Of a stretch of DNA of 64,000 nt, positions 1 to 8,457 are shown piece by piece; the stretch's first letter is position 1; each line of letters starts with the position of its first letter. This DNA comes from Lewinellaceae bacterium. Lineage in GTDB: Bacteria > Bacteroidota > Bacteroidia > Chitinophagales > Saprospiraceae. The stretch lies in the NCBI GenBank assembly GCA_016713985.1, contig JADJOD010000018.1:1-64000 (forward strand), read 5' to 3'. The position numbers were made by a program, and so were the translations under genes. Under the pieces are notes generated by a model. The model was not told the DNA's origin. It saw only the letters and a program-made list of their open reading frames with translations, and searched no databases.

Positions 1-586
1 CGATAGACCCGACGATGATGCGCCTCGCCCGCTCCGATCGCGCTATTTCAATCTCGTGGTAAAGCCAAAGCCGGCAGAACTCAGGCGGTACACGACCGGG
101 TGAAAGCCACCTGGGCACGGCTCTGCCATAAACCGTTTCACGGCTACTACGAGGACGAAGTGGGCGCGAGAGGCCTACTCAAAGTCACTTCGAGCATCGC
201 CACCATCTTCTCATGGTTTTGCCATCGTGGCCATGATGCTCGGCCTCAGCGGGCTGTAATTCGCGCTGGTGTCGCTCACTGTTTTGAAAAAGATGAAAGA
301 AATCGCGCTGCGCAAGGTAGTTGGGGCCAAAGACCTGCAAATCATGGCTTTGGTAAATCGCGGTTACGTCTGGGTTTTTGCCATAGGAGCGGCCCTCGGC
401 TGTTTCGCTGGCTGGTTTTTGACCAAACTTTTGATGGATTTGATTTTCAAAATCAACGTCTGCGTGGAGCCTGTCACACTCTTGTTCGGCGTGGCCGCCC
501 TGTTCCTGATTTCCGGATTGACCGTCGGCCTCAAGGTGCGTCAGGCAGTGCGGGCCAATCCGGCGGATGTTTTGCGAAGTGAATAA
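1..586 (+). pseudogene. Decayed C-terminal end of an FtsX/MacB-like permease
   Basis: This is the tail of a two-domain FtsX permease, cut by the window start. Pieces in three frames line up with the end of the intact paralogue at 31362-33728: a stretch with FNLVVKPKPAELRR near 50-90, then KPFHGYYEDEV and SSIATIF in a second frame (about 100-215), then FAIVAMMLGLSGL followed by FALVSL, the KEIALRKVVGA motif and a closing ADVLRSE in a third frame. The two frame changes lie near 90-100 and 205-218. In addition, an in-frame TAA at 257-259 sits exactly between GLSGL and FALVSL, as if one codon had been inserted. At least three lesions make real decay likelier here than in the singly broken genes, although contig-edge errors cannot be excluded. 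From 269 an intact 105-residue frame remains, with two membrane helices. Confidence 0.75.
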
Positions 587-650
587 CCCGATAGCAACCA
601 CCGCTTCAACGGTCTGAAACGGGCGTTACAGCGTTCAAGAACAATCATTT

Positions 651-3017
651 ATGATATCGAACTATCTGCTCCTTGCATGGCGAAACCTGGCGGCCAACAA
701 AACCGTCTCGTTCATCAACATTTTTGGCCTGTCCGTTGCGGTGGCCTGCTGCATCACCGTATTCCTGTTTCTGCGGAATTACTGGACGCTCGACAACTTC
801 CATGTCAACGGCGACCGCATTTTTATCGTGGAGTATCAGACGGAAACGGATGGCCAGGTTCAGACCTGGGGCGATGCGCCGGCGCCCGTAGCGCCGGCTT
901 TGGCGGCGGATTTTCCGCAGGTGGAACGCAGCGTCCGGGTGAGCCGTGAGGCGGTTATCGTTTCCAGCGGCGACCATGCTTTTGAAGAAGTACTGACTTC
1001 TGCGGACACGGGGTATTTCCAAATGTTCACGTTCCCGCTGAAATTGGGCAATTCTGCCGCGCTGGCCGACCCCGCCGCCATCATTTTAAGCGCGGATATT
1101 GCGGAAAAATATTTCCGGGGTGAAATGCCTCTCGGCCGGCCTGTCACCTTGACCATGAGTAACCGGGAGAAAAAAACGTTCACGGTGCAAGGTGTTGCCG
1201 CGCCCTTTCCGGACAATGCCAGCATCCGGTTCGACCTGCTGGCCGGTTACGACCCGGCTGCAGCGGTACAGGCGGCTGAAAACTGGACGAGCCGGGGCGA
1301 CGCTGTTTTTGTACAACTCCGCCGGCCCGCCGACGCGCCGACACTGGCCGCCCAAATGAGCCGGTACCTTCCGTTGTTCAACGCCCGCAACCTGGAAATG
1401 CCCGCAACGGCATTTACCTTGGACAACCTGAAACACCCCGCACCACACGCTTACGATATCAATCGCCGCCCGGCGGAAGCGCACCATCCGGCCGTTACCC
1501 TCCTGCTATCGGGTATCGCCCTGCTGCTGCTGGCACTTTCGTGCTTCAACTACGTGAACATATCCCTCGGCGCCGTGTCGCGGCGGCTTAAGGAAATCGG
1601 CGTGCGCAAGGTGATGGGCAGCAGCCGGCGGCAACTTATCGGGCAATTTATGGCGGAAAACCTGTTGCTCTGCTTTATCTCGCTCACCCTGGGCCTGCTG
1701 TTCTGCCAGGTTGTTTTTGCACCGATGCTGAACAACATCATGGTGCTGAAAATCGGACTTTCCTTCACCCAAAACACGGATTTGTGGGTTTTTCTGACCG
1801 GTTTGCTGATCTTCACGGGACTGGCGTCGGGCGCGTATCCTGCGATGTATGTGTCGGCGTTCCGGCCCACGGCCATTTTTTCGGGAAAACAAAAATTCGG
1901 CGGAAAAAATACCTTCCGGCGCGGGTTACTCACGGTGCAATTTGTACTGGCTTTTTTGGCAATCATCGTCAGCGTGGTGCTGCTGGCGGCGGGAAAACAC
2001 TGGTCAACGATGGCCTGGGGTTACGATCCCGGCCAAACCTGGGTGGTGCAACTCAGCGACAGCACGCAATTTTCACTCCTGAAAAACGAATTGCTCAAAA
2101 ACCCGAACGTGCAAAACATTTCGGGCACGAGCCTGCATGTCGGACTCAATTCCGACCAGGAAGACGTAAAAACGGGTGAAACAACCCTGAAAGTCCGCCG
2201 CTACGATGTGGGCGCCGGCTATTCCGAAGCACTGGGCTTGCAGATCCGGTCGGGGCGTTTTTTTGAAGAAAACCGCCGGGAAGAAGACGAGCGCTCTGTT
2301 GTTGTTAATGAGGCATTTGTAAAAAAACAGGGCTGGGGCGACGCCATCGGACAACAAATACGGGTCGGTGAAAAAAACTACACAGTCGCCGGAGTGCTCA
2401 AAGATTTTAAAATGTACGGCACCGGGGCGGTGAATCCCGCAGTGTTTTTCCGCGCCGCCGACGTGGATTTTAAATTTCTGGTGGCTCGTTTTGCACCCGG
2501 CACCGGCAAGCAGGTAGAAACCCGGGCTAAGCAGGATTACCGGCGTTTGTTCGCGAGTGTACCCCTCAACCACTTTTTCCAGGCCGAAGTATTTGAGTCC
2601 TTCAACCGCGCTTTTTGGGGACTGACCAAAAGTTTCGGCTACATCGCGGCGCTGGCCCTGTTCATTGCCTGCCTCGGGTTATACGGACTGGCGACACAAC
2701 AATTTGCCCGGCGGATGAAGGAAGTGAGCGTCCGGAAACTGCTCGGCGCGTCGGTCGGCCAGATTATGATGCTCGTCAACCGCGAATTTATTTTTCTGCT
2801 GCTGCTGGCAGGTGGAATTTCCACAACGCTGGGGTTTGTTGTCACCAAATTGATTTTCAATCAGTTGGAATATTATGTCGGCGCTTACCGGCCCGGTATC
2901 GCACCTTTCCTCCTGGCCAATGTGCTGGTTTTTGCCACTGCCGCCGTGGCCATCGGCCGGCATTCGTGGCAGCTGACGCAGGTGCGGCTGGCGGAAGTGA
3001 TGAAAAACAACGACTGA
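651..3017 (+). CDS. FtsX/MacB-like ABC transporter permease (788 aa)
   Basis: Inner-membrane permease of the MacB/FtsX type. These proteins move substrates or transmit force with a separate ATPase; no ATPase is encoded in the window. Visible architecture: an N-terminal membrane helix at about residues 20-42 after the start NYLLLAWRNL, a periplasmic MacB-core region to about 275, then a first FtsX domain with the cytoplasmic loop KEIGVRKVMGSS near 313, a second periplasmic domain, and a second FtsX domain with KEVSVRKLLGAS near 688. Length is normal for the family. The end lacks the NPVKSLRSE tail of most paralogues here, which places it in the same subgroup as the genes at 1-586 and 31362. 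The substrate is unknown. Confidence 0.88.
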   Translation: MISNYLLLAWRNLAANKTVSFINIFGLSVAVACCITVFLFLRNYWTLDNFHVNGDRIFIVEYQTETDGQVQTWGDAPAPVAPALAADFPQVERSVRVSREAVIVSSGDHAFEEVLTSADTGYFQMFTFPLKLGNSAALADPAAIILSADIAEKYFRGEMPLGRPVTLTMSNREKKTFTVQGVAAPFPDNASIRFDLLAGYDPAAAVQAAENWTSRGDAVFVQLRRPADAPTLAAQMSRYLPLFNARNLEMPATAFTLDNLKHPAPHAYDINRRPAEAHHPAVTLLLSGIALLLLALSCFNYVNISLGAVSRRLKEIGVRKVMGSSRRQLIGQFMAENLLLCFISLTLGLLFCQVVFAPMLNNIMVLKIGLSFTQNTDLWVFLTGLLIFTGLASGAYPAMYVSAFRPTAIFSGKQKFGGKNTFRRGLLTVQFVLAFLAIIVSVVLLAAGKHWSTMAWGYDPGQTWVVQLSDSTQFSLLKNELLKNPNVQNISGTSLHVGLNSDQEDVKTGETTLKVRRYDVGAGYSEALGLQIRSGRFFEENRREEDERSVVVNEAFVKKQGWGDAIGQQIRVGEKNYTVAGVLKDFKMYGTGAVNPAVFFRAADVDFKFLVARFAPGTGKQVETRAKQDYRRLFASVPLNHFFQAEVFESFNRAFWGLTKSFGYIAALALFIACLGLYGLATQQFARRMKEVSVRKLLGASVGQIMMLVNREFIFLLLLAGGISTTLGFVVTKLIFNQLEYYVGAYRPGIAPFLLANVLVFATAAVAIGRHSWQLTQVRLAEVMKNND

Positions 3018-3095
3018 GGGGGGGGGAAGTTGATCGATTCCTGTCAACATTACAATGGTACACTACTGTGAATCAAGTAATTAAATAATTAAGCC

Positions 3096-5486
3096 ATGCT
3101 CGTCAACCATTTTAAACTCGCTATTCGCGCTCTTGGCAAAAACCCGATGTTTACGGCGCTCAACGGGTTCGGCCTCGCGCTCGGCCTCGCCGTTTCTTTG
3201 TTGCTGTTGCTTCATGTGCGCAATGAACTGTCCTTCGACCGGTATCATACCAAAGCCGACCGGACACACCGGGTAATTCTCAATACCTTTTGGGACGGCA
3301 GCGAGCCGGAGCAGTTAGCCAATGCGCCGAATGTGGTTGGCCCGGCGATGAAGGACAATATTCCTGCCGTGGAACAGTACGCCCGGCTGCTCAAACACGA
3401 ATTCGGCGCTTCGGCATTCGTCGCAGCGGGTGATAAAAAATTAGTGGAAGAAAATTTGTACTGGGCCGACCCCGGGTTGTTTGATATATTTGACATTCAG
3501 GCACTTGCGGGTGATTTAAAAACAGCGCTTTCGCAGCCGAACTGCGTCGCGCTCAGCCGCTCGGCAGCCGTCCGGTATTTCGGGACCTCGAATGTGGTCG
3601 GCCAAAATATCAAGATCGATCGTATGGACCCGCTTGAAGTGAAGGCGGTGTACGAGGATTTTCCGGCCAATTCGACCCTCGACGCCAACATACTCGGCTC
3701 GTTTGTTTCGATAAAATGGGCCAATGACCCGCTGGTCTGGAGCAATGCCAGTTTTGAAACCTGGCTGCTGCTTGGCCCCGACGCCGACCGCGGGCAGGTA
3801 GAGCGGCAAATGGCGGCGGTGCTGGGCAAAAACGTGGGCAACGACGACCGCTGGTTTTCACTCTGGCTGCAACCACTGCCGGATGTACACCTGTATTCCT
3901 CGTCGATGCGCAACAACAACTCTACCCGCGTCGGCGACCCCAAGCAGGTGGGTATACTCGCCGCCCTGGCGCTGGCCGTACTGCTGATCGCCTGTTTTAA
4001 TTACATGAACCTCTCCACGGCGCGCTCGCAGTTGCGTTTTCGCGAGGTGGGCATCAATAAAACGATGGGCGCCTCCCGCAGCCAGATGGCCCTGCGTTTT
4101 TATACCGAAACCGGGGTGATGGTGGCGGTTTCATTGTTGCTCTCCTTAGGTTTGCTCGCTATCGGTATTCCTTTCTTCAATCAATTGGCAGACAAACACT
4201 TATCCTTTAACATGTTGTTTCAGCCGACTACGCTGGCGATTGTTGCAACCACGGGCCTGGCGGTTACTTTACTGGCCGGTTCGTACCCTGCTTTTTTCCT
4301 GTCGTCGTTTTTGCCCAAAAAACTGCTGAACACCTCGTTTAACAAAAATTCGGGAGCGGGTTTGTTGCGCCGCTCGCTGGTGACGGCCCAGTTTGCGGCT
4401 TCGGTGGTACTGATCAGCGGGACTTTGGTGCTTTATCTCCAAATGCAGTTTATTCAACAGAAAAACCTCGGATTCGAACCGGAACAGGTAGTGGCGATCA
4501 CCACAATTGCAGCGGACAACAAAACCCAACTCGACGCACTCATACAGGGCTGCCGGATGTTGAGTTCCGTAAACGCCGTGTGTCGCGCCCAAACTTATCC
4601 GGGGGGTGAGCCCAGCGGAAGAAGTATTTATAAGACCATTGATTCGGAGCAGGGGCATGAACTTTGGACCAATCGTGTAACTCCGGGTTTTGAAAAAGTG
4701 CTGGGAATCAAGTTACTGGCTGGCGCTTCCCTGCCGGAAAAAACGCCGGGCGACACCATCACCCACGTCGTTTTGAACAAAACGGCCGTAGATTATCTCG
4801 GTTATACGCCGGAAGAGGCTTTGGGCAAAAAAGTAAACTGCCAATTGGGCAAAAACGCCTGCATCGTGGGGGTGACGGAAGATTTTCACTCGGAATCACT
4901 CCACAAACCGATTTCTGCGTATGCTTTTCACGATTTTGAATCCGAAACACGCCGTTTCCTGCTGGTAAAAATGAATACCGGCAACCTGCCGGAAACGATG
5001 GGGCAAATCGAACGGGCCTTTAAATCGTCGCTGCCGCAGTCGGCATTCGAATACCGGTTCCTCGACGAACACCTCGACTCCCTGTATCGCAGCGAACAAC
5101 GCACGGCCGGCGTCGTGCTCGTTTTTTCCATCTTTTCCATCTTTATTTCCTGCCTCGGCCTGTTCGGCCTGGCGGCTTTTGCAGCCGAACAACGCACCAA
5201 AGAGATCGGTATCCGCCGGGTATTGGGCGCTTCCGTTGCGGGTATCACCGGTTTGCTGGCCCGCGATTTTATAAAACTGGTGTTGTTGTCGGTGGTGGTT
5301 GCAGTGCCCGTAGCCTGGTGGGGCCTGAACAAATGGCTGACCGATTTTGCGTATCGTGTTGAAATTCAATGGTGGATATTTGCTGCGGCGGGTTTGGCCG
5401 CCCTTGTAATCGCGTTTTTAACCGTGAGTTTTCAAAGTATAAAAGCGGCATTGGCCAATCCGGTAAAATCGCTGCGGAATGAATGA
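3096..5486 (+). CDS. FtsX/MacB-like ABC transporter permease (796 aa)
   Basis: Second intact member of the permease array, 78 bp after the previous gene. It has an N-terminal helix (about 22-42), a periplasmic MacB-core domain, a four-helix FtsX domain with the loop FREVGINKTMGAS near residue 315, a second periplasmic domain with the family motif GVTEDFHSESLH, and a C-terminal FtsX domain with TKEIGIRRVLGAS near 699. It ends ANPVKSLRNE. The intergenic stretch before it carries a run of nine G and then AT-rich sequence just ahead of the ATG, with no clear Shine-Dalgarno site, as is common in Bacteroidota. Assignment to the family is firm; the transported substrate is unknown. Confidence 0.88.
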   Translation: MLVNHFKLAIRALGKNPMFTALNGFGLALGLAVSLLLLLHVRNELSFDRYHTKADRTHRVILNTFWDGSEPEQLANAPNVVGPAMKDNIPAVEQYARLLKHEFGASAFVAAGDKKLVEENLYWADPGLFDIFDIQALAGDLKTALSQPNCVALSRSAAVRYFGTSNVVGQNIKIDRMDPLEVKAVYEDFPANSTLDANILGSFVSIKWANDPLVWSNASFETWLLLGPDADRGQVERQMAAVLGKNVGNDDRWFSLWLQPLPDVHLYSSSMRNNNSTRVGDPKQVGILAALALAVLLIACFNYMNLSTARSQLRFREVGINKTMGASRSQMALRFYTETGVMVAVSLLLSLGLLAIGIPFFNQLADKHLSFNMLFQPTTLAIVATTGLAVTLLAGSYPAFFLSSFLPKKLLNTSFNKNSGAGLLRRSLVTAQFAASVVLISGTLVLYLQMQFIQQKNLGFEPEQVVAITTIAADNKTQLDALIQGCRMLSSVNAVCRAQTYPGGEPSGRSIYKTIDSEQGHELWTNRVTPGFEKVLGIKLLAGASLPEKTPGDTITHVVLNKTAVDYLGYTPEEALGKKVNCQLGKNACIVGVTEDFHSESLHKPISAYAFHDFESETRRFLLVKMNTGNLPETMGQIERAFKSSLPQSAFEYRFLDEHLDSLYRSEQRTAGVVLVFSIFSIFISCLGLFGLAAFAAEQRTKEIGIRRVLGASVAGITGLLARDFIKLVLLSVVVAVPVAWWGLNKWLTDFAYRVEIQWWIFAAAGLAALVIAFLTVSFQSIKAALANPVKSLRNE

Positions 5487-5545
5487 TCATCCAATTTCGC
5501 CGTACCCTATCACAACAGGTAATTTCCTTTAAAAAAGAATTCTTT

Positions 5546-5986
5546 ATGAAAACGATGCTGTTTTTCCTGCTCTGCCTCCTGAGTCTGCGGGCAAATACCC
5601 AGTCCGCAGAGCAACCTGCCATTGAAAGAGCGTGTCTGAATTACATCGAAGGTTTTTACGAAGGCGACACCGCCAAACTCGTCAGTTGTCTCAGCCCAAC
5701 GCTGCACAAATTTGGCTACTTTAAAGATAAAACCGAACAGTATACGGGGGATGCGATGAGCTACCGGCAAGCGCTCGACTTCGCAAAAGGGGTGTTGGCT
5801 AAAAAACGATTTGCCAAACCGGACGCCCCCAAAACCGTGGCCATATTGGACGTCCAGGAGCAAATCGCCTGTGCCAAAGTTGTAGCGTGGTGGGGTATGG
5901 ATTATATACTGCTGGCCAAAAAAGGTGGAACGTGGTGGATTGAACAGGTGCTTTGGCAAGGACCGCTGAAGACTGTAAATCACTGA
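5546..5986 (+). CDS. Secreted NTF2-like / putative lumazine-binding protein (146 aa)
   Basis: Small exported protein. The ATG at 5546 is preferred over the upstream ATG at 5483, which overlaps the previous stop, because it begins a clean signal peptide (KTMLFFLLCLLSL, cleavage near ANTQS). The mature part resembles the Lumazine_bd_2/SnoaL-like NTF2 fold of Bacteroidota: an opening IERACLNYIEGFYEGDTAKL, a central block, and an ending KVVAWWGMDYILLAKKGGTWWI. Such proteins bind small ligands or act as periplasmic accessory factors, and no enzymatic residue set is recognised. It is squeezed between two permease genes, 23 bp before the next start, so co-transcription with them is likely. Confidence 0.7.
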   Translation: MKTMLFFLLCLLSLRANTQSAEQPAIERACLNYIEGFYEGDTAKLVSCLSPTLHKFGYFKDKTEQYTGDAMSYRQALDFAKGVLAKKRFAKPDAPKTVAILDVQEQIACAKVVAWWGMDYILLAKKGGTWWIEQVLWQGPLKTVNH

Positions 5987-6009
5987 TTACCAGGCTATAA
6001 AAATTTGCT

Positions 6010-8418
6010 ATGATACAAAACTACATCAAGGTCGCACTGCGTAACCTGCGCAAATACCGTACTTTTTCCCTCCTCAATATTTTTGGGCTGGCGCTGAGTA
6101 TGGGGGTTTGCCTTTTGATCATCATGTTGATCAAGGATGCCTACAGTTTTGACCGTTTTCATCCGGAGGGCGAACGGGTTTATCGCATTTTGACGGAGGC
6201 TATCCGTAAAAACGGCGACTCCGAAACCTATGCCACCTCGCCGTACCCCGTTGGCAAGGCTCTGCAGGACAATTACGCCCAGACCGAACGCTGGGCGCCC
6301 TTAGTGGTCATGGAGGGCAGCGAACTGCAATCTGATGACAAAACGTTCAATTACAATGGTTTATACGCCAACGAGGCTTTTTTCGAAATGTTCGGTTTTC
6401 CGTTGGAAAAAGGAGACGTAGTGCAGGCGCTCCAGTCGCCGTATTCCCTTGTATTGACGGAACAACTTGCCGCGCGGATTTTTCCCGGCGAAAACCCTTT
6501 GGGCAAAGTCCTCCGGATAAACAGGTTCGGGGAACCTTTCCGGGTAACGGGTGTATTGAAAAAATTTCCCGGAAAAACCCACCTGGAATTTAGCCTGCTG
6601 GCTTCGTTAAGTACCCGGCTGGCCGAAGAAAAAAGGCCCGAAAGCCGCCAGGTTTCCCAAAACTGGCTGGATTATTACCGCACCTACAACTTCGTCCGGC
6701 TGGCCGATGGCGCAGACCTTTCCAGCGTGGAAAACACCTTCGATGAGCTGGCAAAAGAACAGTATACGAACCTGGAACTTGAAAGTCGCGACGCCGGCTA
6801 CCGGTTTTCCCTGCAGCCCTTAGGCGAAATATCTCCCGGCCTCCCTTTGTCCAATTCCATGGGTTCGGGTATGCCGATATTTCTCATCTGGTTTTTGAGC
6901 GTGCTGGGTATGGCCATCATGTTGTCCGCGTGTTTCAATTACACCAACCTCACGGTTGCGCGCGCATTGGTACGCACGCGTGAAGTAGGGATTCGTAAAG
7001 TGCTGGGTGCGAGCCGCATACAGGTGTTCGGGCAGATCATGGGCGAGGCGATCATCACCTCCGTTTTAGCGCTCGTGGTGGCTTACCTGCTCATGCACGT
7101 GCTGAAGCCGCAATTCGAACAATTGAGCATCACCGAGGCTTTGGATGTGCAAGTCCGGGAAGACTGGCAGTTGTACGCCATTTTCCTCGCATTTGCGGTG
7201 TCGGTGGGGGTTGTTGCCGGGTTGCTTCCCGCCTTTACCCTGTCGAAAGCCAAACCCATCGCCATCCTGCAACGGCTTCAAAACCTGAAGTTGATGCAAC
7301 GTGTCGGCCTGCGCAAGGTATTGCTGACCTTTCAGTTTATGCTGACCCTGATTTTTCTTTTCACCATGACGATCGCCTGGCGGCAGGGCGAACACGCCAT
7401 CTCGGTCAATTTTGGCATCGACCGGCCACATACGCTGCTGGTGGAATTGCAGGGGCAACCCTTCGACCGTGTAGCCGCTGCCCTCGGCCAGGTGAGCGGG
7501 GTGGAGGGCATGTCGGGTATTTCCATTCCCATGGGCACCTGGCAGGATAATTCCGACGACGTGCGCAGCGATTCCGTACCGGAAAAAACGGGGGTCCGGG
7601 AGTATATTATCGACCACAATTACCTTTCCCAGTTTGGACTTACACTGCTTGCCGGAGAAAATTTTCCGGAAAATCCGGCGCAACAACGTGAAGTGTTTGC
7701 TATTGTAAATGAGACGTTTGTGCAAAAATTCAAACTTGGCCCAACCCCCGATGCCGTGGGCAAAAGCCTGATCGTGGGCGACAGCCTTCGATTGACGGTC
7801 CGGGGTGTGGTACAGGATTTTCCGTTCAAACCCGCCGTGTATAACATGGAGCCGCTGATGCTGCGGTACAACCCGGCACAACTCGGCATGCTCAACCTGA
7901 ATCTGGCCGCCGGAAATGCGCCTGCCACGTTTAAAAAACTGGAAAACGAATGGAAACACCTTGCTCCGAACAGCCCCTTTCGCGCAGAGTTTTTTAACCG
8001 GACCGCCCGCGCCAATTTTTCGGAAGCATTTGACCTGGTGCGTTTGATCGGCTTTTTTGGATTGATGGGTATGATCATCGCCGGCATGGGCCTGCTTGGA
8101 ATGGCCATTTACACCGTGGAAACAAGGGCCAAAGAAATCAGTATCCGCAAGGTGATGGGTGCAAATGCCCGCGATCTGCTGCTCCTGTTGTCGAAGGGGT
8201 ACCTGATATTACTCGGCATTGCGGTTCTGATCGCCGCACCGGTCTCTTATTTACTTGGCAGCCAGATGCTGGAGATCTTTGCCAGCCGGATCTGGCTTTC
8301 ACCCTTGTTGTTCCTGCCGGGTATACTGCTCCTGCTCTCGGCAGCCGGGCTGGCGGTGGGTTCACAAACGTTCAGGGCTTTGCGCTCGAACCCGGTCAAT
8401 CATTTGAAGAGTGAATGA
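6010..8418 (+). CDS. FtsX/MacB-like ABC transporter permease (802 aa)
   Basis: Third intact array member. The N-terminus IQNYIKVALRNLRKYRTF is the family signature that precedes the first helix. The first FtsX domain carries TREVGIRKVLGAS near residue 322 and the second AKEISIRKVMGAN near 706. The tail is NPVNHLKSE, a variant of the usual NPVKSLRSE, and the C-terminal helices use SKGYLILLGIAVLIA in place of the LLAKDFLKLV block shared by the closest paralogues. It is therefore a more divergent copy. A complete open frame and normal length indicate a functional gene. It forms one co-directional unit with the genes on either side. Confidence 0.87.
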   Translation: MIQNYIKVALRNLRKYRTFSLLNIFGLALSMGVCLLIIMLIKDAYSFDRFHPEGERVYRILTEAIRKNGDSETYATSPYPVGKALQDNYAQTERWAPLVVMEGSELQSDDKTFNYNGLYANEAFFEMFGFPLEKGDVVQALQSPYSLVLTEQLAARIFPGENPLGKVLRINRFGEPFRVTGVLKKFPGKTHLEFSLLASLSTRLAEEKRPESRQVSQNWLDYYRTYNFVRLADGADLSSVENTFDELAKEQYTNLELESRDAGYRFSLQPLGEISPGLPLSNSMGSGMPIFLIWFLSVLGMAIMLSACFNYTNLTVARALVRTREVGIRKVLGASRIQVFGQIMGEAIITSVLALVVAYLLMHVLKPQFEQLSITEALDVQVREDWQLYAIFLAFAVSVGVVAGLLPAFTLSKAKPIAILQRLQNLKLMQRVGLRKVLLTFQFMLTLIFLFTMTIAWRQGEHAISVNFGIDRPHTLLVELQGQPFDRVAAALGQVSGVEGMSGISIPMGTWQDNSDDVRSDSVPEKTGVREYIIDHNYLSQFGLTLLAGENFPENPAQQREVFAIVNETFVQKFKLGPTPDAVGKSLIVGDSLRLTVRGVVQDFPFKPAVYNMEPLMLRYNPAQLGMLNLNLAAGNAPATFKKLENEWKHLAPNSPFRAEFFNRTARANFSEAFDLVRLIGFFGLMGMIIAGMGLLGMAIYTVETRAKEISIRKVMGANARDLLLLLSKGYLILLGIAVLIAAPVSYLLGSQMLEIFASRIWLSPLLFLPGILLLLSAAGLAVGSQTFRALRSNPVNHLKSE

Positions 8419-8457
8419 ACAAAATCAAAATGTTTACTCATTGAATAAATGCTTCCT

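Noticed and set aside
7066..7959. 297-codon minus-strand frame
   Set aside because: It lies fully inside the permease at 6010-8418 and has low-complexity H/Q/R-rich composition typical of antisense frames in GC-rich genes.
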